Part shown: piece by piece, positions 10,308-20,803 of the stretch
How the letters are laid out: each line of letters opens with the position of its first letter
How positions within the stretch are numbered: the stretch's first letter is position 1
Source of the DNA: Agrypnia vestita
Lineage: Eukaryota > Arthropoda > Insecta > Trichoptera > Phryganeidae
DNA length: 64,000 nucleotides
Direction of reading: 5' to 3'
Assembly: GCA_016648135.1 (NCBI GenBank)
Contig: JADDOH010023049.1
Span: 1 to 64,000 of the forward strand
Translations under genes and position numbers: made by a program
Notes under the pieces: model-generated
Told to the model about the DNA's origin: nothing
Database searches by the model: none
What the model saw: only the letters and a program-made list of their open reading frames with translations

Positions 10308-11008
10308 TTATTGGTAATCTTTATTTTCCGTGGTAGATGCTAGAACGCGGCCCCACGCACAATGTGACGTCACACTCAGGACACCTTTTTTACTTTTCTT
10401 GGAATCTGCACAGACTCGACAGGCTCTACGAAGTTTTGAAGACTTTTCTGTTCCCGATGTTGGTTCAAGCATATGTTTCGCTATTGTCCTGCTAGTCAGT
10501 CTCACAGGTACATCACGCGAGGAATGCAGATGAGGCGCTGGTTGTTTGGCCTGTTTTGAAATAGTTGCTAAATAATATTTAGCAACTATTTCAGCAACTA
10601 TTTCGTCAACTATTTTTGATATACGTCATTATTCAAAAAGTATAAAAAAAAGTCAATTTCCTTCGAAATTTCTGTAAATAAAGTAGATGGGTCTTCATTT
10701 TCATCGTTCATTCAAAATTCATCGATTTCGTGAATGATTGGAATAAAGGGACCTGAAGTCCAAGAACCTGATATATTAGTAATGTCACTTTGGTTTGAAG
10801 TACCTAATCGGGCCACGGCCTGGAGATTGGCTTGTCCCAGGGGCGTTAATTTCACTCTCACTCACCATCTCAGTATTTCGTATGTCTGTATCATCTTCAC
10901 TCACTTCCCCAGAAATTGGTAAATATCCATCATCTTCACTTCTACATCAGAGTCAATCTCTAAAAATGAATCCAAAATTTCTTCCTCTCTGAGACTTCGG
11001 CCTGCCAT
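10308..11008 (-). pseudogene. piggyBac-like transposase 2, core deleted
   Basis: The N-terminus starts at the ATG at 11006-11008 (MAGRSLREEEILDSFLEIDS) and soon frameshifts. A piece near 10735 reads SGPFIPIIHEIDEF, a conserved early piggyBac segment. The catalytic core is absent, and 10505-10308 gives a cysteine-rich tail (RRACRVCADSKKSKKG, then SHCAWG) that corresponds to the zinc-binding end. Length is far below the 550-600 residues usual for the family. Confidence 0.7.
10558..10592. repeat. 35-bp palindrome in piggyBac-like element 2
   Basis: GAAATAGTTGCTAAAT pairs with ATTTAGCAACTATTTC. The right arm is partly repeated just after (CAGCAACTATTTCG). It lies at the deletion junction between the N- and C-terminal transposase pieces. 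Confidence 0.75.
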
Positions 11009-13475
11009 TTTGGTGTGTACGCAATTAAAATTAAAAATAATTACAGTAACACAACTCCACCGTACCGTTTTTGATCAAACACAATGATCGTCAGAAAACA
11101 ATTTTTTTTATAACAAAACGCAATTTAGCACAGATATTCCATCAAAGTTATTAATAAATCGAATGAACACTATAATATTATCCGTTTACTTAATTATTGT
11201 AAAATAACTTTCTACAAAACTTGATCAATCCTCAGAGTAACGCAAACGAAACTAAAGATATTCCGAATCAACGCACAAGTCTCATGACTGCGGAGGTTAC
11301 CTCACGCACACTAGAGAACGGGCACCGCGCTCTGCCGGGAATTTCGAATCACTGAACGCAATTTTGTCCCGTCTTCAGTTATAAACAGTTGTATATAAAC
11401 AAATAAGAATATTTGACTAGATTCTCGAAAGATGTCAGCAGGATACAGATTGGACTGATTTTTGAGGTACTTTTCTGACCATTTTGCCGCCTGGTCGCGA
11501 AACAATCGATGGATAAACTCGAGCGCACACATATGTGCGCGTAGCGCTGGGGGCACGGTTTGTTCGCGCACACATGTGTGCGCCTAGCGGTGATTGGGTT
11601 AAGGGTAAAAACAATTATATTTGGTCAACTCAAACGTCCAATAGGCAACGGATAACTAGAACCGCCACCAGGAATATAGTCAACGTAGTTCCACATCCCG
11701 TGCAGGAGGCAAGAATGCCACGAAGCCCATGGAATAATTTATTTTATTTTTTACGTCAGATATGATTGACGAAATACTTACACGAACTAATGAAGATATT
11801 GAGATTCCCTCACGCAGATATAAAGTACCTATTTCCACTATCTCCCCCGCGAGGAAGGAAGAATTGCGTAGTCTTCTCGGCCTCTTTATTTTATCAGGTG
11901 CAATGAAAAACAATAATTTTCCAGCTTCAGAACTTTTTGATACTTCACTTTGTGGGTCCAAATACGTTGCTAAAATGGGTCTAAAACGTTTTAATTCCCT
12001 TGTACGCTGCCTTCATTTTGATAACCGCAGTACTCGTCAAGACAGAATAAAATCTGACAGATTTGCACCAATACGAAATATTTGGGATTCTATTATTGAG
12101 CGATGTAAGGCGCTTAATGTGCCTGGTTCCTATTTAACTATAGATGAACAATTACTAGGATTCAGAGACCGTTGTCCCTTTTGTATGTACATACCAAATA
12201 AACCTTCCAAGTATGGAATTAAGATATTATTGATTTGTTATGTAAACACAAAATACATGTTTGACGTTCTCCTTAGGTACTTAGGAAAAAACAATAATCT
12301 TCCCACTAGTGACCCTCTTGGCGTGCATTATTGCAAATTACTAACAAAAACAATACACGGAACCAAACGCAATGTCACTACCGATAACTGTTTTACGTCA
12401 ATTGCTGGGAGAGCCGTACAATGTTACCTTTCTTGGTACCATCAGGAGCAATAAAAAATAAATTCCCGAAGAGTTCAAACATAAAGCATCCCGTCAAATT
12501 GTAACTTCCATGTTCGGCTTTCATGATAAACTGACACTGGTCAGTTACAAGCCAAAACCTCAAAAGACTTTAATGTTAATTTCTACCATGCACGATAATC
12601 CAGCAATCAATCCGGTATCCGAAAAGCCAGAAATAATTGAATCGTACAATTCTACTAAAGGAGCAGTAGATACGTAGGATCAAATGTGTGCTCACCTAAG
12701 TTGCAGTCGCAAAACAAGACGTTGGCCCCTTTGTATTTTTTACGGAATGATAAATATGGCCGTACCTACTCAACAGTTACATATTGTATGTATGCAATTG
12801 TCAGGCTTCCAAAGTCAAGCCCATGAGTCGAAGTGATTTTATGAAAAATTTGTGCGATGAATTATGTAGCACTTGGTGTAAGCTTCGCTTGGAAGAAAAA
12901 CCAACATTTAAAAAATCAGTTCGCCAAGCAATCAATGAAATTTTTAAAACTGATGCTCATACTTCCAGCACCAATGCACCTGTCATCAAAAAATTCCCTC
13001 TAAAAAGAGACGCATGAGCAAATATTATTGTGCAAAATGCAATAAAAGTTATTGTTTAGAACATAGGTCTCCAAATTGTTTTAATTGTGATAGAAAATAA
13101 GTACCTAGAAAAGGGCCGTTTTCATTTTTATATGTGAGTCAAAATAACAAAGATAAATATTATCTTTTTCAAAAAAATAATTGATTCTTTATTTGTTTAT
13201 AATATTTCTTATGTTTTAAGTCAGTATTAATTTTTTTTACGAAGCTTGTGATTATTTTTTTTAGTTATTTGTGATCTCAGAAAGGTACTGATAATACTCA
13301 AACTAAATAACTATACTTCATTTTTATTATTTTGTGTAAAAGACGTAATTGTGCCTTACCAACGTGAATTTTTAAAATAAATCTTAGATAAGAAAAATGT
13401 ATTTTTATTGTCAAAGTAGCCTCAGAGGCGAAGATTACCATTTAAGGGTAAAAAAATAAGATTACCTATCTAGGG

Positions 13476-13600
13476 TTATCGAACTCCGGTGTATGTGCCT
13501 CCAGCCATTGGACTTTACCTTGTGAGCTGGCGCAGAATCTTGCTGAAAGATCCAATGCGCAGAATCAAACCGGTCTCATTTAAAGGTTTTTAAATATATA
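13476..13600 (-). pseudogene. Mariner-type transposase, middle part of a split gene
   Basis: The minus-strand translation contains IFQQDSAPAHKVK, holding the second catalytic aspartate, and after a 1-2 base shift WLEAHTPEF up to the TTAA target. About 35 residues separate this aspartate from that in DLNPLDY on the far side of the insert, near the spacing of mariner DD34D and DD37D groups. The N-terminal part of the transposase is not present. Confidence 0.75.
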
Positions 13601-13954
13601 GAGTTAGTAACGCTGTTTTCAATTTATTAGGGAAATTTCCTATACTGAAAGAGTGAGAGCGTACGCACATACGTTTATGAAATACCAAGCAAGCCATTAA
13701 TCCTGTGTTGTGTCAAAGGTACTTAAAAGTAGTATTTTCCTTAATTTCAATGGAATGGCCGGCTCAGGGTCAGACAGACACCGCCAGAAATTCATAATAT
13801 AATATTTTCTCTGTTTACCGTCAGTGACTTCTTTATAGTATTTTATTTATTTTTATAAGTAATAAATAAGACGAGATGAAAAGTATGTACAATATCTAAC
13901 AGAAAAAGTATTTGCGGATGTTGATTCTTGAATTTTTAATCCATAAATACGATA
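13601..13954. other. Spacer without a recognised gene
   Basis: AT-rich sequence between the mariner remnant and the RTE tail. Nothing coding is recognised. Confidence 0.5.
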
Positions 13955-14378
13955 CATCCTATCGATGTTGACATATGGACTAGAAACAGCATACAAAAAT
14001 TAAAATGCACACAGCGGGCCATGGAAAGGCAGATGCTCGGCGTAAGCCTTCGAGATAAAATCAGAAATGAAGAAATAAGATGCCGAACAAAAGTTGCCGA
14101 TATTATGTACCGTATTGCAAAACTAAAATGGCAGTGGGCTGGACATATGGCTCGACAGGAGGATACTAGATGGGCACCCAGAATCCTACAGTGGAGGCCC
14201 TGGAGGAAAAATAGAAGCGTCGGAAGCGTCCCAAAAGGTGGTCTGATGACATTGTCCAGCAAGCAGGAAGAACCTGGATGCGAAGGGGGAGAAACAGAGA
14301 TGAGTGGAAGAAAATAGAAGAGGCCTACGTCCAGCAGTGGAGGGAAAAATGCTAAGGAAGAAGAAGAAGAAGAAATAC
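13955..14378 (+). mobile_element. 3' end of an RTE-type retrotransposon
   Basis: The translation gives TQRAMERQMLGVSLRDKIRN, then KWQWAGHMAR, RPKRWSDDI and WKKIEEAYVQQW, with one frameshift near 14215. These are the closing motifs of RTE/BovB-type ORF2. It ends in an AAG microsatellite (14355-14377), as expected for this clade. The polymerase and endonuclease are missing by 5' truncation. Confidence 0.85.
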
Positions 14379-15703
14379 AACACGCATGATTTTTTTTTAA
14401 ATTTTTTGCAGCTCTCGGAAGAAATTTATATTTTGACAGATGATCATTTATACCTAAATATATGCATTTACGTAGGCTTGCATTTCTCATACCAAACATT
14501 ACTACAAGGTGCATGGACTTGATGACGTCCTCTCTACAGTTGAATGTGGAAGGTATAGCCACAGTATACCCAGAACAGTAGTTTATCTCCGGCCTGTCGG
14601 CGAATTATTAGCCTACTAATGCGTTGACGCTAGGGTTGTCACTTTACTCGTAGCGTCTGAGATTCCGACGCATAAGGTAGACACGAAACCCGAAAATTTC
14701 AGTAATTAGTATACCTAGTTTCTACACTTAAATTGCAAGAACGCTGATTAACATCAACGTAAACTTTTAAAAACTTACAGTCTTTGTGATAATCAACACA
14801 CCTTTTTAGTAAAGCACCACAAACATAAAAAAGGCATTTTTTTCAGGAAGCGCATTTCTTTTTTAAAACGGCGGCTGCGAGCGCGAATGGCACCGCCTTG
14901 TGCCCCCATATTCTATGTCAATGTGTGCGTCGCAGTGCGTGCGTACACGATGCCGAGCACGCACGCACACATTCTAATGGGTAGCGGCCAGTTTGTATGA
15001 AGACGTATTACTGTTCTTAGTATACTGTGATATAGCGTCCATTTTAGAAATGATTATGATTTTTCTCCGGTCTCCGGAGGATACAGGCGTAGAAGAGGAA
15101 GATTTCGTGGCTCAAGATAAAGTCAGAAGAGATGTCGAAGACGAAATGGAAAGCCAGACATTATATTATGTTAATCTTAACGAAAAGCAATGTTGATGCT
15201 TTCGGTCAAACGTGTTCTTACATGTATTTTAAAAGGAAGACAAAGAGGTAGCCCATGGCGGTGTTTTATGGAATGCTGAACATAGATTTTGTAAGTTGTT
15301 ACAAAATGACACTGACAACACTAAATCAACACGCTGACTAACCAAGAAAAACCGCTGAATCGCGAAGCTTTTATGAAAAAATTGATCACTGACTTCACCA
15401 TGGATGCAAAAACAACTAAATGCCACATTTTTTAAACGTCCCTTACGTGACAATATCACGGACATACTTCAAATTATGACACAGACGTCTACAGAGACCA
15501 CCAACGTTAAGACAAAACCGAAGAAACGTCACTGCTATTGGTATTATACCTACCTATAAAAAAGCGAATGACCAAAACACAGTAGGTACCTACTTAAAAT
15601 ACAAAAAAGCCTATGCGGCGAACACAATGTTGATATGTATCAAAACCAGGGTTCGAAAAAATCCGATTTTTATAATAAAAATCAAATAAACGGATTTTTT
15701 GAT
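14379..15703. other. Non-coding stretch with a GC-richer island
   Basis: Positions 14870-14985 are rich in GTGCG/CGCAC repeats with partial self-complementarity. Frames at 14993-15196 (+) and 15229-15465 (-) are short and resemble no family I know. They may be remains of a DNA transposon. Confidence 0.4.
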
Positions 15704-15765
15704 ATACAGGGTTATTTGGAAAACATTAATAACCTCGCAGGCCTGTATTACTAGCATCATGAACA
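15704..15765 (+). mobile_element. MITE end fragment
   Basis: The ACAGGGTTATTTGGAAAACA phrase and the following AACCTCGCAGG match the left end of the complete MITE at 43363-43617. Only one end is present. Confidence 0.7.
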
Positions 15766-16080
15766 ACAACTTTTGTTCTATGACTTTTAATAATTCCTTA
15801 GATTTTTCTTTCATACAAAAATGAGAAATTTTAGTAAACCACTCCAAGTTGTAATAACTCTCTCTACGCGCAGAAGTATAAGAAAGCGAAAACAGTGCGC
15901 GTGATGGTGCGAAATATGGGGATGGGGATGGGGAGTTCAACTGCGTTGAACTTGACCTACAGATTTATTTCCGCCCGCCAGTCGTACGCTGCGTGCACCC
16001 AGTGCGCCCGCATAGATAGTGTTTTTTTGTTGGTTGATTTTCGAAAGTGCGTTAAGTGCGTAAATAATAATACTTGAACG

Positions 16081-16242
16081 ATGGCGTACAATTATTCGAA
16101 AGTAGAGTACACGGAAATGGTGCGAATGCTTGCTAGGTGTGACGATAATGTATCGGATGCCTGCCGCCAATATGCCAGACGATTTCCTAATCTTCCCACC
16201 CCGAGCCCTGTGACAATGTTAGCTGCCACACAGCGATTATAG
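16081..16242 (+). CDS. Small DUF4817-like helix-turn-helix reading frame
   Basis: A 53-codon frame beginning MAYNYSKVEYTEMVRMLARC and continuing ACRQYARRFPNLPTPSP resembles the DUF4817 domain found in insect transposon-linked proteins, a predicted DNA-binding fold. ATG 16081 is the only sensible start, and a stop follows at 16240-16242. The domain usually heads a longer protein, so this is either a truncated copy or a first exon. A GC-rich upstream stretch (15955-16015) could hold its promoter. Confidence 0.45.
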   Translation: MAYNYSKVEYTEMVRMLARCDDNVSDACRQYARRFPNLPTPSPVTMLAATQRL

Positions 16243-16391
16243 TCCGTCTAACTTATCTGAAGAATGGCCAAATTTGGAACTAACGACGCCATATTGGATT
16301 ATCTACAGCTGACAGACCTTTCACAGACTTTGTTTACAGAGGGGTTCACGACTGTTTCAATAGTTTTTAAAGAAAAATTTAGATTGTCACC

Positions 16392-16524
16392 ATGCCAAAA
16401 ACCATTAAAAGCAGTGTTCGGGAAATAATCTTGAAAATGCACACGTTTTTTGAAGAGGAACAACGTCTAAAAGCCCCAATTATACCGTTTGATTTTGTTC
16501 ATAGACTTATTGCCGCCACTTCAG
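16392..16524 (+). CDS. Transposon-related protein, exon 1
   Basis: The frame starts MPKTIKSSVREIILKMHTFF, a leader common to a family of insect transposase-derived proteins with an N-terminal helix-turn-helix. It ends in phase 1 at GTTAGT (16525). A 74-bp intron closed by TTTCTTCAG links it to exon 2 and restores TSGISESAIYKIVKEG. The short intron sits exactly where the conserved segment continues, which supports real splicing. Family recall only; the function is unknown. Confidence 0.6.
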
Positions 16525-16598
16525 GTTAGTGCTGCCATGCAGTTGTAATGATTTTCCCATACTTAGTTTTTTATTTTACTATTATACAATTTCTTCAG

Positions 16599-16732
16599 GT
16601 ATTTCTGAATCGGCAATTTACAAAATAGTTAAAGAAGGTAAAGTGGCCGTGGAAATGGGCATTAAAATATCTACACCCGGAAAAAAAAGAACAAGGATAA
16701 GTGGAAAAATTGATTTAGAAGCCGTAAGATGA
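16599..16732 (+). CDS. Transposon-related protein, exon 2 (early stop)
   Basis: It continues exon 1 with ISESAIYKIVKEGKVAVEMG and ISTPGKKRTR. The spliced protein is 88 residues and stops at TGA 16730-16732. Relatives, as I recall them, go on into a longer region and often a DDE domain, so this looks like a 3'-truncated copy. It could still make a small DNA-binding peptide. Confidence 0.55.
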
Positions 16733-16874
16733 GAAAAGTTTTAGAACATATTTTATTCGATAATTTTTTACATAGAATTTTTATTATTTATATTTTTTAT
16801 TACATAATTAATTAACGAGTTCATTTGTAGAACATCTTTTTTCAAAAATAAACTTTTTTATTTATGCACATTAA

Positions 16875-17022
16875 AGACTGGTTGCATCAACTTACTTTAT
16901 AGCAATAGTTCATTTAAAGCATAGATTTTTTCGAGAGCGAGTCGTTTGATCGGTGGAAAATGCAAAATATCTATGCTTTGAACGAAAGATTACTATAAAC
17001 CAAGTTGATACAACGGCCCTAA
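16875..17022. mobile_element. MITE with GTTGCATCAACTT ends
   Basis: The left end GGTTGCATCAACTTACTTTA and the right end (reverse complement GTTGTATCAACTTGGTTTAT) form inverted repeats of about 50 bp, including AAAGCATAGAT near the centre. The element at 48560-48715 has the same ends. Confidence 0.75.
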
Positions 17023-17097
17023 ACCGATTGATATCCTTACGTGTTACTGAGTTAAACATGGTGTCATAAAAAAAAAAATATGGTAAACATGGTGGAT

Positions 17098-17140
17098 CTC
17101 ATACCTAATGATCATGGTGGTCATGATCATTAGGTATGAG
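17098..17140. repeat. 19-bp-arm palindrome
   Basis: CTCATACCTAATGATCATG and its exact reverse complement are separated by 5 bases. No known site is recognised. Confidence 0.85.
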
Positions 17141-17155
17141 ACACCGAATAAAACC

Positions 17156-17332
17156 GGCGCCACACTGCGCGGATCTTCCGCCGCGTCTCTTCTGTCGTGG
17201 AACATCGCTACATTTCTTTCCATACAATATGCGCTTATTAAACACACTACGCGGATGATCGGTCGATCTATTTGCTTTGCCGATTTGGCGCAACGGAAAA
17301 GACGCGGCGGAAGATTTGCGTAATGTGGCGCC
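17156..17332. mobile_element. 177-bp MITE with GGCGCCACA ends
   Basis: Left GGCGCCACACTGCGCGGATC and right (reverse complement) GGCGCCACATTACGCAAATC continue into CTTCCGCCGCGTC in both arms, about 37 bp each with few mismatches. The ends are more GC-rich than the surroundings. No target duplication could be fixed. Confidence 0.8.
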
Positions 17333-17599
17333 GTGGGCCTTAAAGAATTATTATTGTTTGGTTGTTTTTCCTAAAAATTGTATTTTTCTTTGATTTTGAA
17401 AAAACGCCATTTTGTGACGTTGTGTATTTTACGAATGTATATTTTGATAAATTTATTTGTACGTTAGTTTACATTTTTTTTTTTATCGTGTCGTATACTG
17501 CTTAATAACTAATTTAAGAAAAAACGAATTTGCAAAAAATTCCCTACAAATGAGATAATTTTTAGACTATCGGCAGTACCACAACGATTGGGACGCCCT

Positions 17600-18191
17600 C
17601 CTTTATTCTCCAGATAAGTTGGACGGACTATAACTTCATCCATTTTCCAAAGAAGGCCCGTTTCCCATTGCCCGGTAGGTAATTGCCGCGTAGTGGCCTT
17701 CATAATAGCGGCGGCGCGGGCGTCCTCTCTATTGACGCGGGCCGCGGCAGTGATCCCCAGTGAATCCACTGCAAAATGCGCCCTTATCAGCGCCTCCAGA
17801 TCGTGATCGGCCGCCGGCACCGTGGCGCCGGAGAGCGCCAAAACCGTCGCGGTGCCGGCGGGTGGCCGGCGGCCAAGCTCGCCGTGTGTGGTCCATCCCA
17901 GGGCTGTGCGGGAGCGCAATCCGCCGGTAGGTATTTCAGTCACCTCCCGGGTGACGATCAAATGCGCGTGGTCCTGGCCTATCAGTATTTGTGGCTCCAC
18001 TTCATTAAACTCCGCGCACTTTCCACCAACACACGCGCGTTCTAAGTCATTTTCATTTTTATTTTTATTATTTTTATTTTTATTTTTCTCTTGGCACTCG
18101 CATTTTCTTAGCACTTTTTGCGCGGGCAGCGCGAGCTGTTTGACCGTGCTCGCCCGCATTTCATATGCAGCCTCACTCCCCCGCACTGTGA
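17600..18191 (-). pseudogene. Bel/Pao pol: protease end and start of reverse transcriptase
   Basis: The frame continues Gag-protease across the LINE insertion with VRGSEAAYEMRASTVKQLAL. Then come QILIGQDHAHLI, RSRTALGWTTHGELG and FAVDSLGI, typical of the protease-to-polymerase region of Bel/Pao retrotransposons, and QWETGLLWK near the end. Similarity fades near 17600, and the polymerase, RNase H and integrase are absent. A run of lysine and asparagine codons at about 18046-18088 comes from an in-frame ATTTTT microsatellite. An open frame continues to 17509 without similarity. Confidence 0.75.
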
Positions 18192-20803
18192 ATGGTACCC
18201 ACCGCTTACCCAGGACCGTTTTATGAGCAAAAGCTCCCATATCGGTCCTTCTCATTCGTCTCCAGGTTGACATTTTTTTAGCTACAATGCAAGACCGTGC
18301 TGCCCCGCACGGGTCGTATAAACCGGTGCGAGGCGGCACGGCCGCAAAAACAAAACCATTCACAGACCGACACCATTAGATACGTCTTTATTGCATAAAA
18401 AAAATACATAAATAAATTCAAGAACAAAGAAAAGGTAAAATAACAAAATAAGAAAAATAATAATACAAAATAATACGAAATAATACAAAATAATACAAAA
18501 ATAATACAAGAACAAAGAAAAGGTAATAACAAAAGAAGAAAATAATACATAGTAGACGAATTTCGCGGTGGCGGCAGTGGATGGGTAAGGTCAAACAGAC
18601 ACCCCCTTAACAGGGAAAGAGACGATATAAAAAAAAAATACATTTGGATATCCGGGTAGGGAAGCACAGGACCGGCAGGTCTTCGTCCAATGCAGGAGCC
18701 CACACATTAACACAACACCGGGGAATGACAGAGTCAAACCACCAATACACAAGAAAACTTATCGCACAGATCCCCTCAGGATTTCCCAACGGGACACCCA
18801 CACCCGAATGAACCCTCGGAAGCATCCGAAGTTCCTTTCATTCCTCACTAGGACATCATTGGATGGACGTCCTGTCACGGTCATTCCAAACTCAGTTAAT
18901 CCTGCTAACATATTCTCTCTCGCGTCATTCATGATCGTACATTCCCAAAGGATATGTTCCGCCGTTTGGGCCACCCGACCGCAAGCACACCACGGGTCAA
19001 CGGAGAGTCCAAGATCGAAAAGCTTCGACCTGAACTCTCCGTGTCCCGATAGCATCTGAACAGTGTGGTGGTCCAGCGACGGAAAATATCCACTGCCCTT
19101 TTCCTTCACGGCCACCCTCGGAAAAAAGGAATGAGTCCATCTTCCGGTGGTGGCCGTGTCCCATCTTTCTTGCCAAACTATACATGATATTTCTCTCAAT
19201 CTCTGACCCAACACCTGGTGTCGCAACGTCTCCGAGAGCCTGATGGTTCTACCAAAGTAGTTTACCTCCAGGCCCCTCCTAACACTTCGCCTGGCGCTGA
19301 ACTCCAGTACCTCCAAGTCAGCAGGGAGCACCCCCGCTAACACCGGTAGGGCCGCACTGGACACAGTCCGATATGCTCCCGTCAGAGCCAGCAGGGGTAC
19401 TCTCTGCCCCCGATTTAGAGCTGCGGCTACCACGCCGGTCCTCAGCCTGTGAGCCCATACCTCAGCAGCGTATGTGACTTGGGCCACATATGTCGCCCTA
19501 TATACGAGGCGCATCGCCGGTGACCGGATGCCCCAGTCAGCGACACTAAGTCTCTTCATGGAGGCAAAGAAATCTCTCGCTCTGTCAGCAGTGGCCTTAA
19601 CATGTGTGAGAAAAGAACCCGATGGGTCGAACGTTACACCCAGCCATTTGACCTCTCTTGCAAATTTCACGTTCATACTCCCCATTTTGACCACCGGGTT
19701 CCTCGCCTGACTCAAACCACCCTTCACCATCATGGCCACTGTTTTGCCAGGCGCCAAAGCCAACTTATTTCTAGCACACCAGTCCACAATCAGCTCAATT
19801 GATCTCTTACTCCTTTCCTCAAGCACTAAGCGGCTTCGTCCGGATACGAGCAACAGAGCGTCATCCGCATAGGCAACGATGTTGCACCCCTCAGGCAACG
19901 GTAGACGAAGAATGTCATCGAAAAGTATGTTCCACAGGGTCGGTCCAAGGACCGAACCCTGTGGGCAGCCCATATTAATATGTCTGGTACTCGAGACCCC
20001 CGCGTAGCTGATCGTAGCAGCTCGATCACCGAGGTAGCTCTTGACTAGGTCAAAGAGGTACCTCGGGCACCGCCGCACTTTCAGCTTAGCGAGGATCATC
20101 TCCCACCAGGCATTATCAAAAGCCCCTGAGATGTCCAGGAAAATTCCCATAGCATGCTTCTCCTCACAGTCCCTTACCCATGTCTGTACATACATCATAG
20201 CACATTCCGTGGACTTACCCCTAACGAACCCAAACTGTCGGTCGCAGGCAGGCGAAAGATTGCTCTCTAACCTGTTGCGCATCACCGTTTCAAGTACCTT
20301 TCCAAAAACGGGAAGGAGCGTGATTGGGCGATACGCGCCTGCATCTGACCTTGGTTTCTTGTTCCCCTTGGGTATGACACAGAGAGTCCCCTTCTTCCAT
20401 ATAGTTGGGAAATGCCCCACTCTCATACACTCATTCATTACAAATAAAACTTCATCTCTTGCGAATCTCCAGACATTCTTCGCAATAACCCCAGTAATCC
20501 TGTCCATCCCCGGGGCCTTCGTTGGACCAATATTACGAAAAACATTCTCCAGCTCCGCCACAGTTATGGGAGGGGGCTCTCGCACCTCAAGAAGCATTGT
20601 ATTTGTCGGGATGCGGGCTAACATACGGACTAATCTATGATGGTCCGTCTCCTCGTCAACCCTCTCAAGGGGCACTAGTTTGCCTAAGAACCCATCAAGG
20701 GTTGAGGGAAGATCAGTCGTCATCCCTTCCCCGAGAAGAATCCCGGAAAGAAGAGTGACGGCACTCTTTCCCCCTCCCTTGATTAGGCCTGTGATTGATT
20801 AGG
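18192..20803 (-). mobile_element. R1-like LINE inserted in the Bel/Pao element
   Basis: It is flanked by an exact 18-bp target duplication, CACTCCCCCGCACTGTGA, at 18174-18191 and 20804-20821. The element is 2.6 kb and 5'-truncated: it begins on the minus strand at 20803, carries one long reverse-transcriptase frame and a 3' untranslated region of about 570 bp, and ends at 18192. The last part of the tail resembles segments near 31180, 44090 and 53170. Confidence 0.85.
18759..20723 (-). CDS. R1-like reverse transcriptase, N-terminally truncated but open
   Basis: A 654-codon frame reads without interruption through the polymerase: KAPGMDRI (about residue 69), YRPITLLPVFGKVLE (131), FLDISGAFDNAWW with the first catalytic aspartate (195), GCPQGSVLGP (252) and YADDALLL (285), then the thumb and a cysteine/histidine end (WCACGRVAQTAEHILWEC). 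The apurinic-type endonuclease normally upstream is missing, so target cutting would need help. The ATG at 20723 is internal to the original ORF2. The open frame suggests a recent insertion. Confidence 0.9.
   Translation of the reverse strand: MTTDLPSTLDGFLGKLVPLERVDEETDHHRLVRMLARIPTNTMLLEVREPPPITVAELENVFRNIGPTKAPGMDRITGVIAKNVWRFARDEVLFVMNECMRVGHFPTIWKKGTLCVIPKGNKKPRSDAGAYRPITLLPVFGKVLETVMRNRLESNLSPACDRQFGFVRGKSTECAMMYVQTWVRDCEEKHAMGIFLDISGAFDNAWWEMILAKLKVRRCPRYLFDLVKSYLGDRAATISYAGVSSTRHINMGCPQGSVLGPTLWNILFDDILRLPLPEGCNIVAYADDALLLVSGRSRLVLEERSKRSIELIVDWCARNKLALAPGKTVAMMVKGGLSQARNPVVKMGSMNVKFAREVKWLGVTFDPSGSFLTHVKATADRARDFFASMKRLSVADWGIRSPAMRLVYRATYVAQVTYAAEVWAHRLRTGVVAAALNRGQRVPLLALTGAYRTVSSAALPVLAGVLPADLEVLEFSARRSVRRGLEVNYFGRTIRLSETLRHQVLGQRLREISCIVWQERWDTATTGRWTHSFFPRVAVKEKGSGYFPSLDHHTVQMLSGHGEFRSKLFDLGLSVDPWCACGRVAQTAEHILWECTIMNDARENMLAGLTEFGMTVTGRPSNDVLVRNERNFGCFRGFIRVWVSRWEILRGSVR

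Larger units (their letters stand above)
9513..11598 (-). mobile_element. piggyBac-like element 2, nested and internally deleted
   Basis: It is flanked by TTAA at 9509-9512 and at 11599-11602. The ends are imperfect inverted repeats (CCTTTTGACCGCTA on the left, CCCAATCACCGCTA from the right). Inside are only the two ends of a minus-strand transposase gene. The rest is non-coding, including palindromic CACACATGTGTGCGC sequence near the right end (11564-11583). It would depend on a transposase supplied elsewhere. Confidence 0.8.
9220..13100 (+). pseudogene. piggyBac-like transposase 1, disabled
   Basis: The start is the ATG at 9220, followed by an acidic N-terminus (MDSIESQISQW, DSDDSLADPSF). 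TAA at 9448-9450 interrupts the frame, and after it the frame continues to the insertion point of element 2 at TTAA 9509. It resumes at 11599 with VKGKNNYIWSTQ, then WNNLF. A frameshift near 11758 leads to the catalytic core (11762-12454), with TIDEQL and TTDNCF holding the first two catalytic aspartates. Another shift near 12450, a TAG directly after the third (GAVDT then DQM) and a shift near 13010 precede the cysteine-rich end (YYCAKCNKSYC, CFNCD). Cut-and-paste activity is not possible from this copy. Confidence 0.85.
8946..13475 (+). mobile_element. piggyBac-like element 1 (contains a second element)
   Basis: The left end is CCCTGGATAGGTAATC after TTAA (8942-8945). The right end is GATTACCTATCTAGGG followed by TTAT (13476-13479), an altered TTAA. 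The matched terminal repeats and TTAA target are the piggyBac signature. The sub-terminal GGCGAAGATTACC motif recurs inside both ends, near 9115 and 13430. The element lies in a mariner-type transposase and is itself split at 9513-11598. Confidence 0.85.

Noticed and set aside
17776..18226. Plus-strand frames opposite the Bel/Pao pol frame
   Set aside because: They are mirror frames of GC-rich coding sequence on the minus strand.
20041..20640. 199-codon plus-strand frame
   Set aside because: It is antisense to the well supported R1-like reverse transcriptase.
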